From: JABDJL01 sp047614505
Lineage (GTDB): Bacteria; Pseudomonadota; Gammaproteobacteria; Xanthomonadales; SZUA-36
Direction: 5' to 3'
Assembly: GCA_047614505.1 (NCBI GenBank)
Contig: JBLHGQ010000028.1
Location: forward strand, 1 to 25,999
DNA: 25,999 nucleotides
In this document: one piece after another, positions 6,721 through 15,494 of the stretch
Numbering within the stretch: the stretch's first letter is position 1
Layout: every line of letters starts with the position of its first letter
Position numbers and translations under genes: made by a program
The notes under the pieces: model-generated
Database searches by the model: none
What the model was told of the DNA's origin: nothing
What the model saw: only the letters and a program-made list of their open reading frames with translations

Positions 6721-7392
6721 AATTTCATCAAACCGTTTTGTGTTATTGCAATTGCCAGTGTTGTAGGTCTCAGTGCCTGCACGACACTTGATCCTTATAC
6801 CCGCGAAGAAAAAACCAGCAATGCCGCCAAGGGTGCTGCCATTGGCGCTGCAGTTGGGGTGGTTGCGGGGATGATTACCGGGGATGATTCAAAAGAGCGA
6901 AAGAAACGTGCGCTGATCTTGGGCGGTGTCGGTGCCATTGCTGGCGGCGGCGTTGGTATTTACATGGATAATCAGGAAATGAAATTACGTCAGACGTTGG
7001 AAAACACTGGTGTGAGCGTCGTTAGGGTGGGCGATAACATCACCCTGGTTATGCCCGGCAATATTACCTTTGGTGTGGACAGCGCCGATATCAATTCGGC
7101 GTTTTATGAAATTCTTGATTCGGTTTCCCTGGTATTGGTCGAATACAAGAAGACTCTCGTAGAAGTCGCCGGTCATACTGACAGCACCGGCTCCATGGAA
7201 CACAACCAAGCCTTGTCCGAGCGTCGGGCGGCCAGCGTTTCGAATTATCTGGTGAGCCGGTCTGTTTTGGCTGAGCGCCTGATTACAATCGGGGCGGGTG
7301 AAAATTACCCGGTTGCGAACAATGAAACCAAAGAGGGACGGCAATTGAACCGGCGCGTCGAAATCAATATTGTTCCGTTGACGGAACCTTGA
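6718..7392 (+). CDS. OmpA-family outer-membrane lipoprotein, YiaD-like
   Basis: A 224-residue lipoprotein expected to sit in the outer membrane and bind peptidoglycan. The signal peptide ends in the lipobox LSAC (Cys21). Residues about 35-85 form a glycine-zipper region (AAKGAAIGAAVGVVAGMITG, then a second Ala/Gly stretch). From about 110 to 220 lies an OmpA-like peptidoglycan-binding domain with GHTDSTG, the NQALSERRAASV helix and NRRVEI near the end. Domain order and length match E. coli YiaD-type proteins. The start is fixed by AAGGAATTTCTGAATG. It appears to be a single-gene unit; its leader is duplicated at 3594-3707, so a tandem copy may once have existed. Confidence 0.9.
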   Translation: MNFIKPFCVIAIASVVGLSACTTLDPYTREEKTSNAAKGAAIGAAVGVVAGMITGDDSKERKKRALILGGVGAIAGGGVGIYMDNQEMKLRQTLENTGVSVVRVGDNITLVMPGNITFGVDSADINSAFYEILDSVSLVLVEYKKTLVEVAGHTDSTGSMEHNQALSERRAASVSNYLVSRSVLAERLITIGAGENYPVANNETKEGRQLNRRVEINIVPLTEP

Positions 7393-7729
7393 TTTTATCC
7401 ACGTTCTCCGGGCTTGTTGGTAAGAACCAAGGCCTTGCCAGCGCCTCGCAATTTGTCCGGTGTCCGGCAAAACGCGTACTGAAATTAGCAGAGCAAGCTC
7501 TTTCTTAAAGTCAAATGAAGGTTATTACATCCCATCAGTTTCTATTAAGGTTCTATTAAGCTTGTTCAGATATAGTCGTACAAATTCCCAAAATTCACCA
7601 GTTTATAAAGTAATGATGAAATTGATCCAGGACAATGACAGGAATGTGATTGAATGTGTAAACTCTTGAAAATTATGCATGATTCATCGAGAATGCTCTT
7701 TCGGAACGTTTCTACCAAGGATGGTTTAA
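7393..7729. other. AT-rich intergenic region before the glycan cluster
   Basis: A 337-base gap that should contain the promoter of the long operon that follows. It holds an imperfect hairpin (TTGGT/ACCAA at about 7420-7430, no T-run) and a short direct repeat TCTATTAAG near 7540-7560. A 69-codon frame at 7460-7669 has no recognisable features and looks spurious. I see no convincing -35/-10 pair. Confidence 0.4.
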
Positions 7730-7789
7730 ATGAAACTGACATCAACTACTGCACCCGGTGCAGGCATTTCTGAAGTGGCGAGTGCATAG
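7730..7789 (+). CDS. 19-codon leader ORF, in frame with the next gene
   Basis: ATG 7730 has a good ribosome-binding site (AAGGA at 7717-7721, eight bases away) and encodes MKLTSTTAPGAGISEVASA before TAG at 7787-7789. One codon (CTC) later comes the ATG of the glycosyltransferase, in the same frame and with no ribosome-binding site of its own. Either this is a coupling or leader peptide for the operon, or the glycosyltransferase once began here and acquired an amber codon. The neighbouring protein already begins close to its first beta strand at ATG 7793, which favours a leader. No similarity is recognised. Confidence 0.45.
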   Translation: MKLTSTTAPGAGISEVASA

Positions 7790-7792
7790 CTC

Positions 7793-8995
7793 ATGCAAGC
7801 GCCGTTCAGGGTATTGCTTTACAGTCACGATTCCTGGGGTCTGGGTCATCTCAGGCGCAGTCTCGCGATCGCCAGGGAAATTACCAATCAAAGTAGCCAG
7901 GCTAATGTGCTGGTAGTAACCGGTTCGCCGGTGGCTACCCAGTTCGAGTTGCCGGATCGCTGCGATGTGTTGAAATTGCCGAGTGTTAGTAAGGATCAGG
8001 CTGGTGCTTATATTCCGCGAAATTTGTCCGGTAGTATTGCCGGAACAATTGACTTGCGCAGTCGCCTTATTCACGAATCCTACCGGTCTTATGACCCGCA
8101 TCTGATTATTATTGACCATCAGTTGACAGGCCTCCACGGTGAGGCGCTCGGCATGATGCGTGACGCGAAAAAACACGGTAAATTACTCATCTACGGTATG
8201 CGCGATATTCTTGACGCACCCGCAACTGTCGCTCCGGCCTGGGACACGCCCGAAAACCGTTGGGCATTGAAACATGCCTATGATCGAATTTTCATTTATG
8301 GCACACCGGAAGTTTTTGACCCCCCCGTGCAATACAAAGTGCTGGAAGAATTGCGGCACAAAATTGAATTCACAGGCTATATAGTAACGCCCATCAGTTC
8401 CACTAATCGTCGAGCTATACCTTCATTTAGAAAGAAGGTTCTAGTCACCATGGGTGGAGGTGAAGACGGTCAACAAAGAATTGAGGCTTATTTGAACGCC
8501 TTGATGATTGCGCCGGTAGATTGGGACAGTCATATCGTAACCGGGCCTTTGCTGGATTCAATGGAAGTGAGGCGACTCAAGCGTCGCATTCGAAAAAGCG
8601 ACTTGACTGAGCAAGTCAGGATCAGTCAGTTTTTCCCGAACATACCCCAACTGCTGCAGGACTCCGATGCCGTGGTTAGCATGGCTGGCTACAACAGTTG
8701 TGCGGAAATTCTGCAAAGTGGCGTACAGGCTGTGTTGATGCCTCGCAGTTTTCCGCGCCAGGAACAGCTCATCCGGGCGGGTCGTTTTGAAAAAATGGGT
8801 TTAGCACAGTGCGTAGTGAGTGAGGATCCGGGCATACTACGTCAGGCGGTTGAAAAAGCGCTGAGCAAACGGCGGTCGCAGGTTAAAGTTCCAAGCCTGG
8901 ATGGACTTAACAGGCTGTGTACCCTCATCTGGAACATCCTCGGTCAACCTACCGAGTCCATTGAACAACCTCAACTTAAAATCGCCGCGGACTGA
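7793..8995 (+). CDS. MurG-like (GT28-type) glycosyltransferase
   Basis: A 400-residue GT-B-fold glycosyltransferase, probably cytoplasmic or membrane-peripheral. The N-terminal domain begins RVLLYSHDSWGLGHLRRSLA, with the GxGHxxR-like loop of MurG relatives that binds the acceptor. The C-terminal domain (from about residue 215) has VLVTMGGGEDG and then DAVVSMAGYNSCAEILQSG, followed by PRSFPRQEQ, which matches the nucleotide-sugar binding part of GT28 enzymes. It lacks MurG context (no mur or fts genes). It is the first full gene of the cluster and ends four bases before the next start. Sugar donor and acceptor cannot be told from the sequence. Confidence 0.8.
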   Translation: MQAPFRVLLYSHDSWGLGHLRRSLAIAREITNQSSQANVLVVTGSPVATQFELPDRCDVLKLPSVSKDQAGAYIPRNLSGSIAGTIDLRSRLIHESYRSYDPHLIIIDHQLTGLHGEALGMMRDAKKHGKLLIYGMRDILDAPATVAPAWDTPENRWALKHAYDRIFIYGTPEVFDPPVQYKVLEELRHKIEFTGYIVTPISSTNRRAIPSFRKKVLVTMGGGEDGQQRIEAYLNALMIAPVDWDSHIVTGPLLDSMEVRRLKRRIRKSDLTEQVRISQFFPNIPQLLQDSDAVVSMAGYNSCAEILQSGVQAVLMPRSFPRQEQLIRAGRFEKMGLAQCVVSEDPGILRQAVEKALSKRRSQVKVPSLDGLNRLCTLIWNILGQPTESIEQPQLKIAAD

Positions 8996-8999
8996 ACCG

Positions 9000-10280
9000 A
9001 TGCTCGTCGAAGAAGACTTCGCTTTAATCCAGCGTGATACTGAAATTCCGGGTTTGTCTCTGTTATTGAATCCTGACGATCTCAGGAAACAAATGCTTGC
9101 CAAAACCGGCCTGCAGGATCCGGGTAAATTAGAGATCGAATACCTGAGATACAAGCCCGGCCAGAGCTGCATTGCCAGGTACCGTTTTCAGGCGGGCGAT
9201 AAAGAACAGTATGCCTATGCCAGGGCTTTTAGTATCTATGCCCGTACAAAGCTGGATAAGGCGCGGGAGCAGGTCGCATATGCAGGTCCGCTGGGACCTG
9301 GAAGAATTACTTTGGAAAAAGAACAAATCCAGTTTTCGGTATTCCCGAACGACCTAAAGCTCAGAAGCGTCGGCAGGCTGGAACAAATCCAAGAGAGACA
9401 AAACCTGTTGACTCGCCTGTTCAACCCCCGTCCAGGCTGGGAAACCGCTACTTTCAGTCACCTGAACTACAAGCCAGAGCGCCGTTATGTGGCGCGGTGC
9501 ACCAACGAAAGTGGTGAATCAGCCCTGATCAAGTTCTATTCGCGCACGGAGTTTTCTCGCGTCAGGAAAATACAAAAGTTACTCCGTCCGGGTCCCCAAA
9601 CACGTTTGTCAGAGTTGATCGGTGGTTCAAAAGTGCACCATGCTTTGGCCTTCTCATGGTTGCCAGGCAACATGTTGCGTCAGTACCTGGGTCAACAGCA
9701 GTTGCTAGAGGTGGTCGCTGCCGGGACGGCGATTGCCCAATTTCACTCGCAACCCCAACTGCATCTAAAACCCCGCGCCCACGAGCATTTGTCGCTGCGA
9801 TTGTTGGCATTGGCACAGGATCTGGGCAAGGTTTTGCCGGAGCTGGCTTCCCTCGCAAACCAATTGGCTGCAAACATGGGCCAATGGTGGGTCGCTCAGG
9901 ATGACCCGGCAATACCGCTGCACGGAGACTTCTATGACAAGCAATTGATTGTAGATGGACAAAGCGTCAGTTTGATCGACATGGATGATGCTCACCTCGG
10001 GCACCCGTTGATTGACCTCGCCTGTTTTATCGCCCACCTGGAACGCAGCGCGATTAATCACCATATTAACCCGAAAGATATCGGCAAGATCAGTGAAGCT
10101 CTGATCGCGGGTTATAAAGAAATTACGCCCGGACTAAACATCCAGCCACTCGGGAGGCTGATCGCTATCAGCCTTTTCCAATTGGCACACCATCCGTTTC
10201 GTGACCGGGTACCCGACTGGCCAGAGCAGACTCAAATTCTGGTCGATCGCTGCACTACGTTGTTTGGGGACCTGTCATGA
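9000..10280 (+). CDS. APH-fold phosphotransferase-like protein (first of two)
   Basis: A 426-residue protein of the aminoglycoside phosphotransferase / choline kinase superfamily. In the catalytic loop it has HGDFYDKQ (His308, Asp310), where the usual metal-binding Asn is Gln, then LIDMDD (327-330) as the DFG-equivalent. The N-lobe has a candidate ATP lysine in ALIKFYSR. The N-terminal 170 residues are an extra domain not typical of drug-resistance APHs. An open frame extends upstream to 8901 inside the previous gene; I chose ATG 9000, just after that gene's stop. Its setting between glycosyltransferases suggests a sugar or glycolipid kinase rather than a resistance enzyme. The following gene overlaps by ATGA. 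Confidence 0.75.
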   Translation: MLVEEDFALIQRDTEIPGLSLLLNPDDLRKQMLAKTGLQDPGKLEIEYLRYKPGQSCIARYRFQAGDKEQYAYARAFSIYARTKLDKAREQVAYAGPLGPGRITLEKEQIQFSVFPNDLKLRSVGRLEQIQERQNLLTRLFNPRPGWETATFSHLNYKPERRYVARCTNESGESALIKFYSRTEFSRVRKIQKLLRPGPQTRLSELIGGSKVHHALAFSWLPGNMLRQYLGQQQLLEVVAAGTAIAQFHSQPQLHLKPRAHEHLSLRLLALAQDLGKVLPELASLANQLAANMGQWWVAQDDPAIPLHGDFYDKQLIVDGQSVSLIDMDDAHLGHPLIDLACFIAHLERSAINHHINPKDIGKISEALIAGYKEITPGLNIQPLGRLIAISLFQLAHHPFRDRVPDWPEQTQILVDRCTTLFGDLS

Positions 10281-11524
10281 CCCGGGAAAGATCAGTCGAG
10301 AACGGGGACCAGCGACCTCGGGTTGCCTATGTCCTGAAAGTCTATCCGCGCTTTTCTCAAACCTTTGTGGTCAACGAAATTTTGGCTCATGAGGCGGCAC
10401 GCTGGCCATTGGATGTATATTCATTGCGCTTGAGTGATGACGTTCGTTTCCATGAATCACTGGCTCGCGTCCAGTCAAAAATCCACCAACTACCGCGATC
10501 AAGTGGCAAGGCACCTGAGTTCCTTGGAATGCTGCATTCCACGGCTGCCAAGTTGCCCGCCGTGTGGCAGGTTGTGGCAGATAATCCCGAGGTCATCGTA
10601 TCCGATATGTACCAGGCCATGCTGCTGGCGCTTGATATTCACCGCAAAGATATACGGCATTTGCACGCGCATTTCGGCACGGTTGCCACGACCACGTCCC
10701 GTCTTGCCGCCCGTATGGCCGGCATTAGTTACTCGTTTACAGCGCATGCCAAGGACATCTACCACGAATCAGTGGATGAGAATGTGCTGCGCAAAAAGCT
10801 TGCTGATGCTGCTGCAGTGGTGACGGTCAGCGAATTCAACCTGGGTTTCCTGAAGTCGAAATACGGTTCTGCGGCAGACAAAGTAGTTCACATCAACAAC
10901 GGCCTGCATCTGGAGGAGTTTCCTTTCTTAGAGCCTACTGAAAGAGAGCCTTTGATCTTCGCCGTTGGCAGATTAATCGAAAAGAAAGGATTCGCTGAAC
11001 TGATCGATGCCTGCCACCTGCTGAAGAGCAAAGGCCGGAATTTTCGTTGCGAAATTGCCGGTGGTGGCGAGTTGATGGAGTCACTGTCTGCGCGCATCCG
11101 GGAACTGAATCTCGGTGATTGTGTGATTTTACTTGGCCCGCAGCCGCAAGGTGAAGTGCGCAGGAAACTGCACAAGGCATCTGTGTTAGCTGCGCCTTGT
11201 GTGATCTCGGCCAACCAGGACAGGGATGGATTACCAACCATTTTGCTGGAAGCCATGGCCATGGGCACACCTTGTATTTCGACGGATGTCACGGGCATTC
11301 CGGAAATTCTTCGCGATGGTGAGACTGGCTTGAGCGTCCCACAACGCGATGTGCCCGCTCTTGCAGCAGCTTGCGAACGCCTGCTGGATGAACCGGGTCT
11401 GCGCAAGCAACTGGCGCAACGCGCCCGTATACAAATTGAAGAAAGATTCGACATTTCCGGTAATGCCGAGCAGATTCGCCGGCTGATTGATTCCATCCTG
11501 CAAGCCCGTCGAGCTGCTGGCTGA
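10277..11524 (+). CDS. Glycosyltransferase, GT4-like (WcaL/ExoL type)
   Basis: A 415-residue GT-B enzyme. It opens RVAYVLKVYPRFSQTFVVNE, a start typical of colanic-acid-type GT4 enzymes. The central HAHFGTVATTTSRLAARMAG and FTAHAKDIY belong to the N-terminal Rossmann domain, and FAVGRLIEKKGF opens the C-terminal one. The donor site EAMAMGTPCISTDVTGIPEI, with its upstream Glu and downstream GETGL, is the classical GT4 E-X7-E region. It overlaps the kinase-like gene by ATGA. A retaining sugar transfer to a growing oligosaccharide or lipid-linked acceptor is expected; the sugar is unknown. Confidence 0.88.
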   Translation: MTRERSVENGDQRPRVAYVLKVYPRFSQTFVVNEILAHEAARWPLDVYSLRLSDDVRFHESLARVQSKIHQLPRSSGKAPEFLGMLHSTAAKLPAVWQVVADNPEVIVSDMYQAMLLALDIHRKDIRHLHAHFGTVATTTSRLAARMAGISYSFTAHAKDIYHESVDENVLRKKLADAAAVVTVSEFNLGFLKSKYGSAADKVVHINNGLHLEEFPFLEPTEREPLIFAVGRLIEKKGFAELIDACHLLKSKGRNFRCEIAGGGELMESLSARIRELNLGDCVILLGPQPQGEVRRKLHKASVLAAPCVISANQDRDGLPTILLEAMAMGTPCISTDVTGIPEILRDGETGLSVPQRDVPALAAACERLLDEPGLRKQLAQRARIQIEERFDISGNAEQIRRLIDSILQARRAAG

Positions 11525-11535
11525 GGCTTTTCGGG

Positions 11536-12618
11536 ATGTTGAAAGTTGCAGCTATTAACCAGGATCGCGGAATCTCCCCACAACGAAGCAAGGGGGCTGC
11601 CGTGCACCTGTTGGCCATGCGCCAGGCATTCAAGGACCTCAGTGTCGAAGTGGAGGCCTTTGATGAACCGGTGGATGAATCACTTCTGTCAGCATTGACG
11701 ACGAGCCATCAAAAGCAACCATTTGACCTGCTCTACGAACGCTACGCGCTGGGCAAGAGTACTGCTGTGCGGTTTGCCCGCAAGCATGGTATTCCGATGG
11801 CTCTGGAAGTCAATGCACCGTTGGCGCAGGAGCAGCAGCAATATCGGGGCGTTGACGAGACACGCCAAGACTTTGAGAATGATCATTTCCTGTTCCGACA
11901 GGCAGACTGTGTTGTGGCCGTCTCAAATGAGGTAGCCCGCTATGCCGCAGATCGGGGTGCCGAGCCTGATTCCATCATGGTGTGCCCAAATGGAATTGAC
12001 ACGAGTCGATTCAATTTGCAGGTTGATGCCGGGCCGGTCAGAAAAAGGTATGTACCGGACGGGGTATTTGTCCTCGGTTTTCATGGGCGTCAGCGGCCCT
12101 GGCATGGTTTTGAGCACCTGGTCGCTGTGTTTCATCAGCTGCTGGAGCAGGATTTGCCGGTTTACCTGATGGTCATCGGTGAAGGGGAGTTTAAAGAATT
12201 ATCCTCCTTGTCCCCAGACTGTTACATCCGGCTGGGGTGGCAGGAACATTCGCTAATCCCCGGCTTGATTTCCGCGTTCGACGCATTGCCATTAACCTAT
12301 CAGCCGGGTTCGCCTTGTTATTTCTCGCCATTGAAACTGATGGAAGCAATGGCCTGTGCGGTAGTTCCGGTGGTGCCCGACCTGGGTGACCTTGCACAGA
12401 CTGTCAAACACGGCGAAACAGGTTTGGTTTACGCAGCCGGAGACGATCTGGCACTCCAGCATCAGCTTACCGAGCTGATTTCGAACCCCCCGTTTAAAGC
12501 CGCTATAGGCCGGCAGGCTGCACAGCAAGCCAGCAGTTATAGTTGGAACCGGATTGCCAACAAAGTTCTGCAAAAGACGCTTGCTTCGTATCCATGCTTG
12601 TCCGGGAAACTTGCTTGA
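11536..12618 (+). CDS. Glycosyltransferase, GT4-like
   Basis: A 360-residue GT-B protein eleven bases after the previous glycosyltransferase. It has a GxxxH-type loop near the start (RSKGAAVHLLAMRQAF), the interdomain segment CPNGIDTSRF, and FHGRQRPWHGFEHL opening the C-terminal domain. The donor-site region is SPLKLMEAMACAVVPVV, then HGETGLVY. These fit glycosyltransferase family 4, different in detail from its neighbour, so the two probably add different sugars or linkages. A second APH-fold gene follows two bases after the stop. Confidence 0.85.
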   Translation: MLKVAAINQDRGISPQRSKGAAVHLLAMRQAFKDLSVEVEAFDEPVDESLLSALTTSHQKQPFDLLYERYALGKSTAVRFARKHGIPMALEVNAPLAQEQQQYRGVDETRQDFENDHFLFRQADCVVAVSNEVARYAADRGAEPDSIMVCPNGIDTSRFNLQVDAGPVRKRYVPDGVFVLGFHGRQRPWHGFEHLVAVFHQLLEQDLPVYLMVIGEGEFKELSSLSPDCYIRLGWQEHSLIPGLISAFDALPLTYQPGSPCYFSPLKLMEAMACAVVPVVPDLGDLAQTVKHGETGLVYAAGDDLALQHQLTELISNPPFKAAIGRQAAQQASSYSWNRIANKVLQKTLASYPCLSGKLA

Positions 12619-12620
12619 GC

Positions 12621-13727
12621 ATGTCTGCTGTTTCGGAAGGTTTACCCGCCAAACAGTTGCTGGAAGATATTCAACGTTCGCTGGAAAACCACTGCATTGA
12701 GGGTGTTGTTCATAAAGTCGAAATCAGCAGGACTGGCGACCTCCAGTTTGAACTGAAGGCTGGCGGCACCAGTCGCTGGTACGACTGGAATCAACAAAAG
12801 CCGGTTGAACTTATTCCAGCCAATGACAGCAAGATTTCTTTGGCAGCCAGGCTGAAAGAGAAGCAATTTGCTGCCCATACCCGGCTTCTTAGTCATCGCC
12901 CCGGGAAGCGCCTCACGCTGCTGGATAATGGCGGGCAGAAAGCCCGGATTCACAAAGGCTTCCGGCACGGTCAGTTGCAGTCGATGATCGACAAGTATGA
13001 ATCTGCACATATGGCTTTTTCGGGCCGTAGTGTCAATACGCCGGATATCATCGAATATGACCTTGAAAACGAATGTCTGATTATGGTCTGCCTGTCGGGC
13101 GAACGCTTGAAACTCTCAGCCGATACAACTGATCTTTTCTATCTTGTTGGCGAAGCGTTGCGAGGGTTTCAGGATTTTGTGCCCAACACGCAAGATTCCT
13201 GTTTTGACGCCAAAGCGGAACTCGACGTCATTGACCAACGTGCAACCCGTTTGCAACTCGCTACCGGTAGTTTCCCGGAAAACTGGACAGCACTGCGCAA
13301 ACGTCTCGAAACTGTTTGGCGAGAGTTGCCAGACCCGCATTATGGTCTTGCTCATCGGGATCTGCATGATAAACAGTTTATTCAACAGGCCAACTGCCTG
13401 ATATTGCTGGACTTTGATCTGATGACTAAAGCCGATGTCTGTCTTGACCCGGCTAATTTTCTTGCGCACCTGGTGTTGCGCAACCTGCAAGGCATCGCCG
13501 GTGCCACTCAACGCAGTATTGATGCATGTGGCAAACAGCTGTTGTTGGGCCTGGGCAGGAACGAGGAACCCGGCTTCTGGAGACGTTTACGCTTTTATCA
13601 AACCACGAGTTTTTGCCGCCTGGCATTCGTGTATTCTCTCAGGCCCCAATGGCAACACCTGCTGCCGGCACTGTTCACGATGGCCAATCGCTGTCTTGAT
13701 GATTTTGATCATATTGAGACTCGCTGA
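12621..13727 (+). CDS. APH-fold phosphotransferase-like protein (second of two)
   Basis: A 368-residue protein with the catalytic loop HRDLHDKQ (His245, Asp247) and LLDFD shortly after, as in APH/choline-kinase-like enzymes. The usual loop Asn is again Gln, so the DKQ ending is shared with the first such protein in this cluster, although the two are otherwise very different. A candidate N-lobe lysine lies in RIHKGF. An open frame runs upstream to 12543 inside the previous gene; ATG 12621 gives near-zero spacing (two bases) and is preferred. Function is unknown; a sugar or lipid kinase in the same glycan pathway is my inference. Confidence 0.65.
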   Translation: MSAVSEGLPAKQLLEDIQRSLENHCIEGVVHKVEISRTGDLQFELKAGGTSRWYDWNQQKPVELIPANDSKISLAARLKEKQFAAHTRLLSHRPGKRLTLLDNGGQKARIHKGFRHGQLQSMIDKYESAHMAFSGRSVNTPDIIEYDLENECLIMVCLSGERLKLSADTTDLFYLVGEALRGFQDFVPNTQDSCFDAKAELDVIDQRATRLQLATGSFPENWTALRKRLETVWRELPDPHYGLAHRDLHDKQFIQQANCLILLDFDLMTKADVCLDPANFLAHLVLRNLQGIAGATQRSIDACGKQLLLGLGRNEEPGFWRRLRFYQTTSFCRLAFVYSLRPQWQHLLPALFTMANRCLDDFDHIETR

Positions 13728-15473
13728 ATGTCGCACTTTGAATCAAAAGCAAAAATATTGTCCTGCCTGCTTTGGTTGGCCTCAGGTACAGCTAATGCCA
13801 GCCTGGAGTCCACCCCGGAGTTGCTGATTCAAGGACAATGGTTGGAAGTCCGTGGCAGCTATCAGGCTGACGGTCGCTTTCTGACTGAGCGCGCAGACCT
13901 GGTCGAGCCGGAACGATATCAGACCCTCATTGGTACCATCAGCGCACAGGCAGATGAACAACACTTCACCTTACTAGGCCAGGATGTAGAAATTCACGAC
14001 AAGACCAACTTCGGAAATATCAACCCGTACGTCCTGACAGGCGAACGTATCAAGCTCGAAGGATATTTCCGGGCGCGCGGAAATTTTACCGCACGAAAAA
14101 TCAGCACCAGAGGTGAGGGCAGGGAGCGGATCCTGGGTCGAATAGACCGCATTCAAAAACTCAAGGATGGATTTGAACTACAGATCATGAATTTCCAGGT
14201 CATCGTTCCAGGGGGAGTCATGATTCGCCATGAGGCGGCCCTGTCCGAGTACAGGACAACTGAATCTGACGTACAAACTATCGTAAACCAGAATCGTGAC
14301 GAAGAAGATATGTTCGGAGATGGCCTGCGGCTTAGCGAAAACCTTTTAATGTCCGGTCAGGTTCAGTCGCGAGGAGTCCGCGAAAACGAGTTCAACCTCA
14401 ATCCCGCCCGACCACGGGATCGGGATGACCTGGCAGCGACTTTTCGTGTTCGGTTTGACTACCAACCGTCCGGTTCTTTTTTTGCAGTGGCCGAAATCAA
14501 CCATGGCCGGCTTTGGAGAAACGATGAAGATACCGGCCATTTGAACTCGGATCAAACCAGGCTGGGAGAAACATTTGGCTATTGGATTGATCCTTTCGGA
14601 ATCGGTCTTGATCTGCAAGCGGGCAGGATCGATTTTGATGAACAGCGCGAATGGCTTTACGACCAGAATCTGGACGCGGTCAAGGCTATCTGGAGGGGAG
14701 AAAAAATCCGAGCAGAGTTGTCACTCAGTGAGACCCTTACTGATGGCAGCCAGGTTGATGAGGCCACTTCAAACCGAATTTTGTATGTTTCAAATGCCAG
14801 CGACATTCGTCACTTTGCCGGCTATCTTCTCCAGCGTGACACCGATCTGGGTGTGCCTGTGAAACGCACTCACTATGGCGTACGGGCATCTGGAGACTGG
14901 CTGCTGGCGCAGGAAAGCTGGCTGGAAGTTTCTTACCTGGATGGGCGCACCGGCAATATCGACAATCGTGGTTGGGCACTGGACTTTGGATCGACCTGGA
15001 AACCTGGCGAACGGTTTGCGCTCACCGCTGGCTATGCTGTCGGTCAGGGAGATGCCCCAGGTTCTTTGACAGACCACACCTTCCGCCAAACCGGTTTACA
15101 CGATAACAATGCTAAATTTGCGGGCGTGACCTCATTTAAGTATTACGGTGAATTGGTGGATCCTGAGTTGGCCAATATCCGGATCATGACTGCCGGAATT
15201 GCCTGGTTGCCTTCTCGAGGCATCTCACTTGATCTGGTTTGGCATGATTACAATCAAGATGAATTGAGCACACGGCTGGTAGATACTGATCTTGACCAGC
15301 GACCTAATGGACGAAGCAAGGACATCGGTAGCGAATTAGACCTGGTATTTGGTTGGCAAACCGAGCAAAAACTGGATATTGAAATCGTCGCAGCCTGGTT
15401 CGAGCCGGGTAAAGCATTTGATAATGTAAAGAATGCGTTCCTGGGAAAACTTCAGCTTCGTTATCGTTTCTGA
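13728..15473 (+). CDS. AlgE-like outer-membrane beta-barrel with N-terminal OB-like domain
   Basis: A 581-residue protein beginning directly after the previous stop with no gap. It has a signal peptide with likely cleavage after TANA (residue 24). Residues about 30-165 hold two similar beta-rich units (GQWLEVRGSYQADGRF, GTISAQADEQHFTLLGQDVE and GRIDRIQKLKDGFELQ) resembling DUF5666-type OB folds. The rest, from about 235, shows alternating amphipathic strands with aromatic girdles and ends in RYRF, a C-terminal beta-signal for BAM insertion. This pattern matches alginate-export (AlgE-like) barrels. It is likely the outer-membrane exit channel for the product of the cluster. Confidence 0.78.
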   Translation: MSHFESKAKILSCLLWLASGTANASLESTPELLIQGQWLEVRGSYQADGRFLTERADLVEPERYQTLIGTISAQADEQHFTLLGQDVEIHDKTNFGNINPYVLTGERIKLEGYFRARGNFTARKISTRGEGRERILGRIDRIQKLKDGFELQIMNFQVIVPGGVMIRHEAALSEYRTTESDVQTIVNQNRDEEDMFGDGLRLSENLLMSGQVQSRGVRENEFNLNPARPRDRDDLAATFRVRFDYQPSGSFFAVAEINHGRLWRNDEDTGHLNSDQTRLGETFGYWIDPFGIGLDLQAGRIDFDEQREWLYDQNLDAVKAIWRGEKIRAELSLSETLTDGSQVDEATSNRILYVSNASDIRHFAGYLLQRDTDLGVPVKRTHYGVRASGDWLLAQESWLEVSYLDGRTGNIDNRGWALDFGSTWKPGERFALTAGYAVGQGDAPGSLTDHTFRQTGLHDNNAKFAGVTSFKYYGELVDPELANIRIMTAGIAWLPSRGISLDLVWHDYNQDELSTRLVDTDLDQRPNGRSKDIGSELDLVFGWQTEQKLDIEIVAAWFEPGKAFDNVKNAFLGKLQLRYRF

Positions 15474-15494
15474 AATGCAACACGGCAAATACTC

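Noticed and set aside
7400..7440. Rho-independent terminator after the OmpA-family gene
   Set aside because: The TTGGT/ACCAA stem is short and imperfect and has no T-run after it.
7460..7669. 69-codon plus-strand frame in the gap before the glycan cluster
   Set aside because: AT-rich, low-information sequence with no domain, no clear ribosome-binding site and no coupling to neighbours.
9000..10280. Aminoglycoside resistance gene
   Set aside because: Only the APH fold is shared; the loop Asn is Gln, there is a long extra N-terminal domain, and the setting is a glycan cluster.
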